64,000 bases of DNA from the NCBI GenBank assembly GCA_039566865.1, contig CM076961.1:12795501-12859500 (forward strand). The letters are read 5' to 3'. Position 1 is the stretch's first letter. Every line of letters starts with the position of its first letter. This document shows positions 53,010-64,000 of the stretch, piece after piece. The stretch comes from Aurelia coerulea. Taxonomy: Eukaryota > Cnidaria > Scyphozoa > Semaeostomeae > Ulmaridae. Position numbers and translations under genes: made by a program. The notes under the pieces are model-generated. The model did not search any database, had not been told where the DNA came from, and saw only the letters and a list, made by a program, of their open reading frames with translations.

Positions 53010-54430
53010 CCCGGGGTTGGTATGATTGATGATAAAATACCAGATAATACTGCTATGAATGATGTATGATACTTTTTCCCACTATTTTTCGCCTTCTCCT
53101 AGTGAAATTGCGTATTAAAATAAGCAATTTGAGCGAAGTGACGCCATATCACGCAAACGAAACGAGGCTGTGCGATATTTTTCGCTTCTTAATCGCTGCT
53201 AGCCTCTTTATCGTGTGCTCGTGCATTGAAAATGGCACAAGAACAAGATAAAGAGGCTTGCAATGATAAAGAGGCTGGAAACAATTCTAAAAACTTAATC
53301 AAACCTTTTCACCAACCACAATATGTGTTCACTGACACGCATACAAAATTGAAAGTGAAAAGCTTTGCCAATTTTTCCGCAATTGAATTATAAAATTTGG
53401 TAGCCTACGCAACAACAAACACTAGGAAAATTGCTCAGTCGCTTATGGATCTGCAAATGCACAAGAATTAGTTAAGTGCTTGCAAGCAAGTGTGCAACAG
53501 GGCAGCATTGCTTCGAGACTGACAGTGCAAATCTTCCTGTTTTCCTACAAATCTGTTTTGCTTGCACGAGCTATAGAATATCATGCTTGAGTCCCAAGAC
53601 GAACAGAAAGATAGAGGTTTACAATGCAGTGCATGATTGAAAATAGTCAAAAAAGTTCCATACATTGTAACAAATCAAATTTTGATATATTTCATTGGAT
53701 ACTATCTCACTTAACATCCAACCAAACTTTTATTTGCCAATGCTATAACATGCAAAGCAGGGCCCGGTTGCTCAAAACTGGTATTAGCCTAATACCAAAT
53801 TAGTACTATGCAAATGACTACAGAATCATGCCTTTAACCAAGATTAGCACTAATCGTGGTTTGATCAACCCAGCCCAGGATGCCAATATTCCACTACTTT
53901 GACTCTACATCTATACTGTATCGAGTGACGAACATTTCAAGATTCTGAAGATAGCACCGTAAGCATGGCAACCAATGCTTTACTGTGTAGTCAACAAAAA
54001 TGTATACTTTTTATGAACTGTTGCAGATGTTAATCTCAAATATATGCCTAATTATGCTTACACATGTATTTGATGATATCCAACTCAATTTGAAAAAAAA
54101 TATTCAATTTAGTGCATCATTCTATTGTTTCAATCATGTTGGTAATTATCATTATCATGATAATTATAGCTTAATATTCTTATTGTCATAGCAAAAAGAA
54201 CAAAAGAGATAATTTAATTTAACCACGTCATTTTGAATGTTGGCATGAAAGTACATCTATTTACCAAGTTTAAAGAGTATAGCTTCAAAGAGTAACAGCG
54301 AAGAAAACATTTAAACAAGGCATTGACCGCTTCGAAACTCCCAGGCGAGATAAGGTTAGATATATCAACATTTCTAATAAAGCTATAAACAAACTCTCGC
54401 CTGTCTGCTTTCATGGCTACTTTACTCAAG
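53010..54430. other. No gene; one small fold-back (53761-53876)
   Basis: Unassigned apart from a ~115-bp fold-back: GGGCCCGGTTGCTCAAAACT at 53761 against the inverse of GTGGTTTGATCAACCCAGCCC near 53857-53877. A second weak hairpin, TAGCCTCTTTATC / GATAAAGAGGCTT, lies at 53198-53262. Confidence 0.45.
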
Positions 54431-54434
54431 ATTC

Positions 54435-55140
54435 TTCAGTTCATAGGATTGGGACTCGTCAGTCCACCAGAGGTGATCTATTTCTTTTCACCCAAAACAG
54501 TCTAACATTTTTGCTTTAACTTATGGAATTCTTTTCCACTTTCAATTCGCGTTACTGGTTCTATTTCACTCTTTCGGTCTAAATTGAAAGAATATTATAT
54601 TTACTTCTAGAATTTATAGAATTTATAGAATTTATAGAATTTATAGAATTTATAGAATTTATAGAATTTATAGAATTTATAGAATTTATAGAATTTATAG
54701 AATTTATAGAATTTATAGAATTTATAGAATTTATAGAATTTATAGAATTTATAGAATTTATAGAATTTATAGAATTTATAGAATTTATAGAATTTATAGA
54801 ATTTATAGAATTTATAGAATTTATATTTATGTCCAGTCTTTCTGTCTCTCTTCCGCATTGCCAAGGTTTGTCATTTCTTTGGGGCACATCTGGTTCATAG
54901 TTTTATATTTTAATATTTGTAATTTCTTTGCTTTTATGGGGGCTCTTTCTCGATTAGTTCACCTTTAAAGAGCTCCTCCTTGATCGATCTATACTATATA
55001 CAATCATATGTCCCTTCATTTTGCTTAGTTTGTAGTTTTGCATTTGATGTTATTAATTTGGTACAGTATTTATTTGTAATGAAATTGTGTAGAATTGTAT
55101 GTAGTATGGATTGATGATCAATGCAACTGAACTGAACTGA
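54435..55140 (+). pseudogene. LINE 3' end with minisatellite at its stop codon
   Basis: Plus strand: HRIGTRQSTRGDLFLFTQNS, then frameshifted RVTGSISLFRSKLKEYYIYF and TAG at 54608-54610. It is the C-terminus of a CR1-like LINE. A 9-bp minisatellite starts at that stop. The 3' UTR resumes at 54827 and ends in AACTGAACTGAACTGA (55124-55140), a repeat-type LINE tail. Confidence 0.6.
54609..54826. repeat. (AGAATTTAT)n minisatellite, about 24 copies
   Basis: Near-perfect tandem copies of AGAATTTAT. They create artificial repeated peptide frames on the minus strand. The array lies between the stop codon and the 3' UTR of a LINE fragment. Confidence 0.95.
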
Positions 55141-57280
55141 TGCAACACCATGCTATTAAACCCCGTTCTCCTTTTAAAACTGTTTTGCGAAAAAATTCAT
55201 CGTCCTTTTTCAATCCAAATTCTGTGAGGTATAACTACCTAGAGCCAAGGGAGAACTTTGAATCGTTTAGAGGAATTCATCGTTTTCCAAAAAATGATCT
55301 CCGATCTTTTTTTACTGCTGTACATCCTATGAATTTTAACTGCATCACTTTGGTTCTATCTCACAATCTATATATTTAAGGCACGTAATCAATTATCCAA
55401 TTGGACTTTCTTCTTTTGCACACCATCGTAAATTTAGCAATACCTTATTGCAACGTAAGCATGTGCCATTTGAATCAAATGATAACTTGAACAGTCAACC
55501 TTTTCTATGTATCATCGGACTTTTGAGGCCTTTGATCTTGCAATAGAATGTCAGTCAAACGCCTCTTTAAACATTCCAAATTGAATAAGATTAAATTGCG
55601 AAATTCAGCACAGCAAAGTAGCAAAATCTCTTCCGTACAGCAAAATGGATGCGAAGGAAGCCTCAAGAATGTAGCTTACTACTGCAGCTCGTAAATCGTG
55701 TCCAGAATTCAAATACCACAGCTGGATTCAAATGAAGAGAAAGAAATTGGTATTTACGAAAGATGGGAATTTGGCCACAGAAAGCAAAACAGCAATCTAA
55801 AAATGGCATCAAGACAAACTTGCCCGAACGGAAGACCTGTATCCTGAACATTAGACCGTCTCCAGAGCAAGAGGCAAGTCTATCAAAATTGCCAATTTTA
55901 GCTTTAGGTCTCCTAAATGGGAGACAAATTGGTACAGAAAATTCAATTTTCGTAACGACGATCTTTACATCTACGCCTCAAGCCTCAAACAACAGGGGTT
56001 TCTTACTTTGGTTCCATTGTTGTCTTACTTTTGGTAGTGTTTCAAGGCTGAAAAGGCATTTAATGAATGTAGAAGGTTTTTCTGCCAAATTCTGGGAGGG
56101 ATGTTCTTGGTAATTATAGCAATTTTAATAAAAGAAAGCCAAATTTTGGCAAATTTTTCCACAAAATGCCATATCGTGGTACTTTTTGTCTAGAAATTAG
56201 TCTTGCCAAGTAGTTCTCATTCCAAACTTTGGCGGAGAAACCCTTTCCAAATGCAAGCATGCTACACTGGGAACGTTGGTCGTACCTTTAATTGATAACT
56301 TTTAGTTTACGAAAACATTTGCACCACATTTGTTCAAAAAACTGGTTCAAAAAAAAGTTTACGTTGGCAGGTTTCCGCTGCTATTTTTCTTTGATTTGGC
56401 CGAAAATTTTGACAGGATTTGCCACTGACGATTTTCGTTTCAAAAACCGGCAGTTGTAACCAATACCGTTTTTCGAGAGCAACTGGTAATTGTAACCATG
56501 AAGGTACAAGTGTCCCAAAACAGGTTTTCTTGTTAACTACAATTCCATATCGTACGCAGCAAATCCAGAGTTTATCATGCAAGCATCATTATCGCTATAA
56601 TGGTATCTCTAGAGCAGCAGTTTCCCAAAACTGATAGCTCCTTTCATGAAAAGTTTGAAATCCTGGTCTTCTATCTAGGTTATTTGGCGGACAAGGGTGG
56701 AACCGCTTACTTAAAAATTTAAGTAACTGGTCTTTGTGCTTAAATTTGAAAGAAAAATGTGGATCCAGCTTACAGATAAACTGTACGATTTTGATCAGGT
56801 AGGAGGTTAGAAAACTATAATTTTGTGACAAAGTGCTGCAAAAAGGAAAACTGATTATAATATTTCACCTTTCTCCCAAAACTTGTTGTTTTGGGCAGGA
56901 ATGTCATACTGTGTGATAATAGGCTAGGTTATTTTTTCCAATTCCTTTGAACAAGCATGGGGTCAAACAGTTATAGGAATTACCCATCCTGCCCATCCTG
57001 TTGATTTTGTACTTATATATTGTTGATAGACGGGATACGCTGTCTGTAAAAGGAATCACACTCTGTTCTGACAGAATATCAATGTATCATTAAAATATTG
57101 ATGCTTTGGAAGTGACTGTGTGTCAATATAAATTTTAGTAAAGAGGAGATGATATTATAGGGTCTACCCCAGCTTCTCAAGGGAGCTTCTTTACCTTTCT
57201 TAACATTCTGGATATTGACATGGATATTGGTTACCTTTCAAGTATTGATTTGAGGTGATTAGATTTTATCTTTTTTACCA
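55141..57280. other. No recognisable gene
   Basis: Frames at 55140-55379 and 55763-56113 show no motif I can name. No repeat structure was recognised. Confidence 0.35.
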
Positions 57281-57283
57281 ATG

Positions 57284-58575
57284 GGTAGCCCCTCAGTTAT
57301 AATAACTGATTTATAGGGTGCCATGCTAAAAATGTACAGTAACTAATATTTTACAATATACGAAATAATGTCAATCCAACTCAACTGAATTAAAATCTGT
57401 CATGAATAAGCAACAGAGAAACGAAAGGAATATTTAATGATTCATTTTTGCATATCCTTTTTGAAAGCTCTCAGGGTTTAAGAATTTCTAAATTCAGTGC
57501 CAAGACTGTCTAAAAGTTTGGTATCTCGGTGTGAGAGGCAGTTCTGCCCCCAGCCGACTTTATTAATGGCAACCTGAGGTTGATTTCAACGTTCCTTAGA
57601 GAACGAGCCAAAGACTTCTTGTTTCTCATAAACATGTCTTTAGTAATAGAAAGCCCCTCCCCTCACAGAAAACCATTTTCTGAGCTTCAAAATCAATAAG
57701 CTCCCTAACAGTGGGCAATTTAAACGGCTCAATAACTGGTAAAGCGGTCGCATCAAATGCAATGTTGGTGACTATTTTTGCAGCCCGATTTTGAAGTTTC
57801 TGCAGTTTTTTTAATGGCATTCACCCTAACAATTTCTCAGAAAGGATAGCAATATTTACAGTACCGCTCCGCTAAATTATTTTACCTAGTTTTGACAGTT
57901 AAAATCGGAAGGTACTTCTTTGCATAACGAAGTACACCAATGCCTCTAGAGATCTTATTAGTTGTTAAGGCAAATCGAGATGTCCATTTTAGTTGATGGT
58001 CAACCTGAACTTCAATGTATTTTGTCTCCTTAACCAACCTGATATCCTCAGAACCAATTTTAAAATGCAGTTTAGAAAAATCAACAAAGTCGAGTTTTCT
58101 CAGCTTTCCCTTACTTCTTATGGTCATTGCTTCAGTCCTAGCTACCTTGAAAGAGAACTTTTTCCCTTCAAAACATCCTTTGAAAGCTTCTAAGTCAGCA
58201 TAAACTGCCTGATTATTGTCTGGAGCAGGATCAGATGCACAGTAAATGCTTGCATAATTTGCATACATGGATACAGGGGAATTTTTCAAACAAATACAAC
58301 ATGTAGAAAGATCATTAATAAAGACAGGAAAGAGAAGTGGCCCTTGTGGTACACCTTAAGCTTTATCAGTAGCGGAAGTTGCCCATTTACCTTACTGTAT
58401 TGTCGGCTATCTGTACAAGCCAAACCAGTTATGTTCTTTTCTTTTTAGGCAACGGAAGTTGAGCTTTCTTAATAGAATATCATGGTCAACTGTTTCAAAT
58501 GCTTTCTTGAGTTCTATGTAAAAAAGCAGCCGTGTATTTACCTATATCAATGTTTAGGTACCAGTCGTTCGTACA
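57284..58575 (-). pseudogene. LINE family C relative, decayed minus-strand copy
   Basis: From 58575: TNDWYLNI, KKAFETVDHDILLRKLNF (block A), GVPQG-PLLF with missing residues (block B), SMYANYASIY where the catalytic Y-A-D-D has become Y-A-N-Y, then AVYADLEAFKGCFEGKKFSF, LVKETKYIEVQVDHQLKW and GIGVLRYAKKYLP. After a break, LQKLQNRAAKIVTNIAFDAT and LPTVRELIDFEAQKM follow (57810-57680). The 3' UTR hairpin TAGCCCCTCAGTTATAATAA (57291-57310) matches that of LINE-C at 16632. Inactive. Confidence 0.8.
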
Positions 58576-58579
58576 TCAG

Positions 58580-58945
58580 AACCGAACGAAGACATTGAAC
58601 ACGTATGCAAATTCGTATACAAATATACCAACAAGTATACAATTTGTATAAAATATACATACAAGTATGCAAACAAGTATAATAACTGTTTTTATGGACA
58701 CATGAATTCAAAAATTTTTTGGCACTCTCTAGCATCCACAACCAAGCTCATCCTATTACAAGAAAGCTAATTACATTCAAGGAGTATGGTCAGATATAAT
58801 CAAGGTTACTGTTCCGTTTCAAGATGATAAAACAATTTATCCTCCAATTTTTGGACTTTCAAATATTTAGATAGCACACATATCTATGTCAAACTTTTGA
58901 CAATTTGAACTAATTGTCCTTCATTTCTCAGTGAATCATATGAAA
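58580..58945. other. No gene; degenerate GTATACAA repeats
   Basis: 58599-58675 contains imperfect copies of AAGTATACAA / ACAAGTATGC. No coding signal. Confidence 0.4.
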
Positions 58946-58949
58946 CTTA

Positions 58950-60523
58950 GCCCTATCTCACATGGGACTTTTGAAGCGGTCAATACCTCGGAGGATTCAA
59001 CCCCCACCCCCTCAATAAGAAGATAATAAGTTATAATTATTATGACTATTACCAACATGATTGAAACAATGAAAGGAGGCACTAAATAGAAATTTTTTGT
59101 TTCAAATTGAATTGGATATCATCAAATACATGTTTAAGCATAATTGGGCATATACCGGATGTATCAGAAAAATGGGCCGCTGTGGTGGCGACTTGAACCT
59201 TGCAAATTTATGGCATCCCTTAATTTTAATTTAGATATATTCACTTTACCTATGTTTGCCAACCAAAAAGATTTGTTATTCACAGTTACCCAAATTTGTT
59301 AACCGGTCCATGACAGACGGTCCCAATTTTCTGCTGCATCTCAATTCTTTAAAATTCTCAGAAAATAAATGTTTTGATTGTTTTTGTTTGATTCTTCACA
59401 ATTATGTATTTAAAGGCTAGAATAAATGATTTCTTACCTCAAATCAGTGATTAGCCCCTGAAAACGCTACTTTTTGACCATGTTTGAAGAAATAGGCATA
59501 ACTCTCCCAATTTTGGAATTTATAATCTCCCTCGGTACGGAATGGCTAGTTTCATGGTTGCAATTATGTTCCTCTTTCGGCTTCCATCCCAAAAATATGA
59601 GATGTCCCAACAAATCGTCCGCCTTGCAACATACATGAGCTTATAGTGCCATAACGAGAGAATGCAATGCGGCGCAACGAAGTATGTGAGCGTTGTGGCA
59701 AAGTAGTGTAATCTTCTAATTTTGCAGCCAAAACAGTCAGGCGGAAAGGGCTCGATACCCGGTAGAGCCCAATCACTTGAGCGTCATGACAAGGGTCGCG
59801 GACTCGATTAGCGCTTAGCTACTTCTGTAATCCCAGCGCTTGGCGCTAAAAACAGCAACTTCACCTTCACCTTCACCTTCACCTTCGCCAGAGCCGTTGA
59901 TGCAATGAGAGGTCGCTACAGAGCATGCACAACTAATGATGGCCAACTAATGGATCATTTTATAAAAACCTCTAACGGTTTGCTGTGCACATTGATAGGA
60001 ATCAAGTAAAATTTCATTAACCTTAGAGCTCAGATCATCGTTACCTGTCTTGCAGCCATTTTTCTCCACGACATAGCCCTCTGTCATTGCCTGTCTTACA
60101 AATCTGAGTTGGTAATGGCAATATTTTGTTGCTGGGCACACCAAAATCAGTTCTGAGGATGTCAGCTTTCAAAACAATTTAAAACGCTTGTAAAAACTTA
60201 TTGCATGAGTTCATGGCGTTTAAACTGCCATCGCAGAGGCATTTTGAAAATGGCCCGTTTTTTCTGATATTCCCGGTATTTGAGATTAATATCTGCAACA
60301 ATTAAAAAAAGTATACACATTTTTTGACTGCACAGTAAAAGATTGGTTGTCATGGTTACGGTGCTTTCTTTAGAATCTTGAACTTTTCATCATTCGATAC
60401 AGAATAAATTTATAGTCAAAGTAGCGGTATTTCGGCATTCTCTTTTGCATATTCTAGCATTGGTAAATAAACGTTTGGCTGGGGGTGGAATCCCCCCCCC
60501 CCCCCCCCCCAGGTGAGATAGGG
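58950..60523. mobile_element. PIF/Harbinger-like MITE, 1.57 kb, carrying a SINE-1
   Basis: It starts GCCCTATCTCACATGGG and ends CCCAGGTGAGATAGGG. TTA lies outside both ends (58947-58949, 60524-60526). A C-run of about 20 bases lies just before the right end. A SINE-1 copy (59689-59890) is nested inside. No transposase. Confidence 0.75.
59689..59890 (+). mobile_element. SINE-1 copy (tRNA-derived)
   Basis: GTTGTGGCAAAGTAGTGTAA (A-box region), TTTGCAGCCAAAACAGTCAG, the B box GGCTCGATACCC, body GACAAGGGTCGCGGACTCGA, ATCCCAGCGCTTGGCGCTAA and tail AACTTCACCTTCACCTTCAC. GAGCGTTG before and GAGCCGTTG after are a probable target duplication. Confidence 0.8.
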
Positions 60524-60689
60524 TTAAAGCAAGGTCTTCACAGTCTAGAAAAAGCTGTTTAAATTAGGAGAAAATTTGATGACCAAAGGTTAAAGGTTGT
60601 TAAGTTCTTTGATTTACTGCTGAATAGATTATATGGTTTAGATACCTACTAGGCTCATTTTTTTCATTTATTTTAAATTCTTTATACAC

Positions 60690-61150
60690 GGTGGCCCCAT
60701 CAGCCAAGAGTGGCTGCTTTTCAGGGGACGGTGGCAAAACCTAATCAAAATTTTATTGAAATAAAAAAGAATATTTCCAACGTTAAATTAGAATAAATGT
60801 AAAAATCAAAAGCTATTTTCTACTTAATCTACATCTAAAAGTAGACAGAGAGGGGACTAGCTTGACATCATGTTCTTATTCATTCCAAACCTTTGATCCA
60901 CGCAACGAAAATGCTTTTTGGCCATTGCTCGTTTTCATTTGTTGAGCAAGCAAGTCAGTCCCACAATTTCTCAAATTTACAATCTCCCGAGTCGAGTTTC
61001 TCGTAGATAGAGTAGAGAGGTAAATGGGTGCGAGACCATTTATTGATTTTAAAACAATGGTAGCCGTCTCTTGTATTATGACCTCTGCACCAGATGCATG
61101 AAGGAAGAACTTGAGCACCACTTGGACCAACCTCTTGAATTTTTTTAATC
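60690..61150 (-). pseudogene. LINE C-terminal fragment with 3' UTR hairpin
   Basis: Minus strand from about 61140: FLHASGAEVIIQETATIVLK, SINGLAPIYLSTLSTRNST, REIVNLRNCGTDLLAQQMK and GQKAFSLRGSKVWNE. The 3' UTR contains TCCCCTGAAAAGCAGCCACT and GGCTGATGGGGCC (60694-60731, inverse). It abuts the mariner-like MITE at 61151, which supplies the upstream part of the open frame. Confidence 0.7.
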
Positions 61151-61252
61151 TACTGGGTGCCCCAAAATGATGTATTAATGTTTGATTGCTTATATGTCCA
61201 TAACCGATGAACTGATTTTCAAAAACTGGTAAAGCGATAACCAACATCTTTA

Positions 61253-61795
61253 CCCTATCTGACCTGGGGGGGCCGATTCCACCCCCCTAGTACATTTTTG
61301 GTCACACCGTTTTCCACACATGCAGCAGGCCTCTGATATTTCGTAAGTTTAACTTTGTATCATAGAGCAATAAAATTGCAACAATTTGGACATTCCATTT
61401 TTAGCCTTGTCTCCATGGTTACCAATTTTTCATACTGCACTCTGTGAAAAACATACTTTGTATCTCTCTTAATCATGTTTAATTGGTCCAATTAAGTCTA
61501 AATTAAGATTTTATATGGATTTTGATCTATATCTTTCATTTCTTTATGAAAAATAAAGTTTCATGACCTTTTAGCAAGCTTTCATATATATGACGTCATA
61601 ACGATCATCATGCTCTAGCAACAACAACAAAATCGCTAATTGGATTATGATTTCAAATGTTCATTTTTTATGTAATGAACTACCTTTGTGCCAAGTTTGG
61701 CTGCCATATCTCCTATGACAACAGAGATAAACAGGGGGGCGGAATCCGCCTCCCCCCAGGCATTGAGTGTTTCAAGACACCCAGGTCAGATAGGG
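61253..61795. mobile_element. PIF/Harbinger-like MITE, 543 bp, complete
   Basis: CCCTATCTGACCTGGGG at the left, CCAGGTCAGATAGGG at the right, TTA on both sides (61250-61252 and 61796-61798). G-run/C-run hairpins lie inside both ends (GGGGGGGCCGATTCCACCCC; GGGGGGCGGAATCCGCC and a C-run). It is the reference copy for the split element at 9159-11007. Confidence 0.85.
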
Positions 61796-61973
61796 TTAAA
61801 GTGAATAACCTGAGTTAAAAGATGAGATCTCATGGATTTATAAATAGCCTATTGTATTCTATAATCCAGCTCGTGGCGAATGAAAGCTATGTGAAAGAAA
61901 GCAATAGAGGGATTAGGAGTTTCTTTGCCCCATTTATAGACAAGGGCTATATATCTCAGGTCATTCACTTTAA

Positions 61974-62965
61974 GACCCCGTTTACACGAGAGAAAACTGG
62001 ATCGATCCAGAACGGGATTGATCCCAAATTGGTACGGATCGGCCTTGCGTTTACACGGGATCGATCCGCTATCCGTGCTAGTTTGGGATCGATTGCCAGA
62101 GCGATCGAGTTTGGGATCGATCCCGTTAGAGCCTCGTGTAAACGGCTGGATCGATCCCAAACTGCACGGATGCAAAACGAGGCAAGCCGAAAAAGGAAAT
62201 TGAGGCGTTTTCATAATGACACCTTTTGGTCACCGGGACAACAAATGGCGCGAAGTCTTTGCGCATGCCCAAGTCTTTATAAGGAATCTGGGAATCAGTG
62301 ACAAGTTGCCTGGATCGATCCCGTGTAAACGAACATAGGGCTCAAATCTTTAAAAAGGTCGGTGTAAAATTTGATTTCCGTTTTCTTTGAAATAAATAGC
62401 TTGGAAGGAACTTAGGGTTTTTGCTGTAAATCTGCCGTGGCAATTTATTGATATCTTGATTAGTTTCAATATGGCGGCATTTATTAAATTTGAGGCTATG
62501 ACGTCATCAAATTTCTAAATCCTAAACTACAAAAGCTACAGATTTCTGCTTGCATCCATCTTGTAGACCTCCATAAACTATGGTTTTCTTGAAGGTTATG
62601 TAATGTTTCCTCTATTAGTTTAGGATTTACAATGATTTAAATATTTTCAAAATTTACATGAATTTTTTCAAAAATTATCAAATTGCCGCCATTTTGAAAA
62701 AAAAATGAAGATATCATAAAATTTCCACGGCAGATTTACAGCAAAGTACCATAAGTTCCTTTCAAGCAATCCAATTCAAAGACAAATATAATAGAATTTT
62801 ACACCGACCTTTTTAAAGATTTGAAAGATTTGAGCCCTATGCTGTGTAAACGCAACATAATTTGGGATCGACTCCGTGTAAACACATGCAAAGTTTTGGG
62901 ATCGATCCCGAACTGGATCGATCCCGTTCTGGATCGATCCAGTTTTCTCTCGTGTAAACGGGGTC
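61974..62965. mobile_element. 992-bp palindromic MITE built of GGATCGATCC motifs, TAA duplication
   Basis: The ends GACCCCGTTTACACGAGAGA and TCTCTCGTGTAAACGGGGTC are perfect inverses, flanked by TAA (61971-61973, 62966-62968). Both arms carry many GGATCGATCC palindromes. Inner arms also pair: AATCTTTAAAAAGGTCGGTG (62345) with CACCGACCTTTTTAAAGATT (62802), and CTGTAAATCTGCCGTGG (62434) with CCACGGCAGATTTACAG (62727). No protein-coding capacity. Confidence 0.85.
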
Positions 62966-63178
62966 TAAAATACAATTTAGCCTTTAGGCAATCAAATAAA
63001 ACAAAGTGTTTGAAAATCTGTTTCTTGATTATGGAAATGTAAGCAATCAAACAATAATGCATCATTTTGGGACACACGGTTTGCCCAGATCAATGTTAAA
63101 TATCGACAACAGTGGACTTCTACTCTAAGAAAATGTTTCAGCCCTTTTACTCTTTCAGCGTCAAAATATTCAACGAAT

Positions 63179-63377
63179 GAGGGTGAAGGTGAAGTGAAGG
63201 CGAAGTTGCGTTTTTTCAGCGCCAAGCGCTGGGATCGCAGAAATAGAGCAAACCTAATCGAGTCCGCGAACCCTTGTCATGTCGCTCAAGTGGTGGGGTC
63301 CTACCGGGTATCGAACCCACGCCGCCTGACTGTTCTAGCTGCAAAGTCAGAGGATTACACCACTGCGCCACAACACC
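63179..63377 (-). mobile_element. SINE-1 copy (tRNA-derived), clean target duplication
   Basis: 199 bp flanked by TTCAACGAAT (63169-63178 and 63378-63387). Minus strand: GGTGTTGTGGCGCAGTGGTG (A box), CTGACTTTGCAGCTAGAACA, B box GGTTCGATACCC, body CGATCCCAGCGCTTGGCGCT and tail CTTCGCCTTCACTTCACCTT. The best-delimited member of the family and probably the youngest. Confidence 0.88.
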
Positions 63378-63387
63378 TTCAACGAAT

Positions 63388-64000
63388 CTCAAGACGAAGG
63401 GCAATTTTTTTCATTGATTGTTCTGAAGCTACGACATGCAAAAGAAATCTGATACGCACTTTGCTGGATCGATTTGTTGAGAACAACAATTTTTTGATGT
63501 TTACTTGGATAATACGCAATTTGAACCTTTAAATTCTAATCACAACGCTCAACCAAAAGGCAAATCTAACCCTGAACCTAGCACTAACCTGTCCTCCAAT
63601 CCAGAAACTCACCATACCCCTGACTTATTACAATGTCAGCCCGAATTATTTTAGGATTTTGGTATATTTGCATAGTGAAGCTTACGGAATGGAAAGGGAG
63701 AGTCTTATTTTTGCATTTTCTGGTGCAGAGCGCACCATTCTTAGATATTTGAATTCTTTTTGGCTCTTGAATCCTCTGATCTTTAGAGAATCACATGACG
63801 TATAATTTATACGTGTTATGTTGTCTATGAGGCAATTTAAAGTGAAACCAGCAACAAAATTTGGTCGTTGCATGGTACATTCACATCAAAGGGTTCTCCG
63901 CAGAAGCTAGGGATGTTAAAATAAGAGCGAAGTGAGCGTTTTTACTTTCCGGTACCAAATGTGGATTGGAAGTAGATCTCGATAGCTTAATGTTTTACAA
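63388..64000. other. No recognisable gene (right flank)
   Basis: Short frames only. No repeat boundary or coding motif was recognised. Confidence 0.4.

Larger units (their letters stand above)
61153..63080. mobile_element. mariner-like MITE containing two nested MITEs
   Basis: The left arm CTGGGTGCCCCAAAATGATG (61153) and right arm, inverted ACCGTGTGTCCCAAAATGATG (63060-63080), both continue into CATTAATGTTTGATTGCTTA-like text, about 45 bp in all. The left border is TA; the right appears mutated. Nested elements occupy 61253-61795 and 61974-62965. Its own sequence is only about 400 bp. Confidence 0.75.

Noticed and set aside
54579..54887. Repeated-peptide frames on the minus strand
   Set aside because: Translations of the 9-bp minisatellite; the array is non-coding and lies at a LINE stop codon.
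62018..62301. Open frames in both strands of the palindromic MITE
   Set aside because: Arms of a perfect inverted repeat; the translated text is repeated GGATCGATCC and has no protein features.
63300..63370. A possible functional tRNA gene
   Set aside because: The A and B boxes belong to a SINE head. The acceptor arm does not close, and the same sequence recurs at three other sites with a SINE body and tail.

Overview
The window is AT-rich animal DNA with almost no cellular genes. Introns, short dispersed repeats and very dense remains of non-LTR retrotransposons (LINEs), DNA-transposon miniatures (MITEs), SINEs, a BEL/Pao LTR element and Penelope-like material mark it as an invertebrate metazoan genome. 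The mix (several CR1/Jockey-like LINE families, a Penelope GIY-YIG element with a hammerhead motif, SINEs, many fold-back MITEs) would suit a cnidarian, but this is an inference from style. I cannot name the species.

Layout. 1-2500: no recognisable gene. 2536-5480: a fold-back repeat, then a decayed BEL/Pao element that has lost RT, RNase H and most of integrase and carries an 8-bp-TSD MITE. 6785-7290 (minus): the 3' end of a Penelope-like element with a broken GIY-YIG domain and a degenerate hammerhead motif. 7338-11635: pieces of one LINE family (called B here) on the minus strand. One is split by a PIF/Harbinger-like MITE that is itself split by two other LINE pieces. 12242-15708: two MITEs and a LINE 3' end. 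15775-22500: a four-level nest in which LINE-B is split by a 5.35-kb inverted-repeat element, which holds a long minus-strand LINE-C, which holds a plus-strand LINE and a hAT-like MITE. 22780-25762: more LINE 3' ends. 26164-28750: the only convincing host gene, a two-exon precursor of a small secreted four-cysteine peptide; its intron has collected a MITE and a solo LINE 3' UTR. 29888-38600: SINEs, a long CAT microsatellite, a decayed LINE-D, hAT-like and other MITEs. 39391-46149: a mariner-like MITE torn open by a retrozyme-like element, LINE-B, LINE-C and a second SINE type. 46557-64000: hAT-, mariner- and PIF-like MITEs, LINE fragments, a 9-bp minisatellite and two more SINE copies.

The most interesting object is at 39711-41108. 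Two 399-bp direct repeats, identical at all but one compared position, lie 999 bp apart. Each carries, on the minus strand, a complete type-I hammerhead ribozyme core with a 4-bp stem I, a stem II hairpin and a palindromic stem III. The spacer has no open frame of note. This is the architecture of a retrozyme or non-autonomous Penelope derivative that would release a 999-nt self-cleaved RNA.

No RNA gene of the standard cellular kinds, CRISPR array or bacterial-type operon was seen. Family letters A-F and SINE-1/SINE-2 are local labels used only in this annotation.
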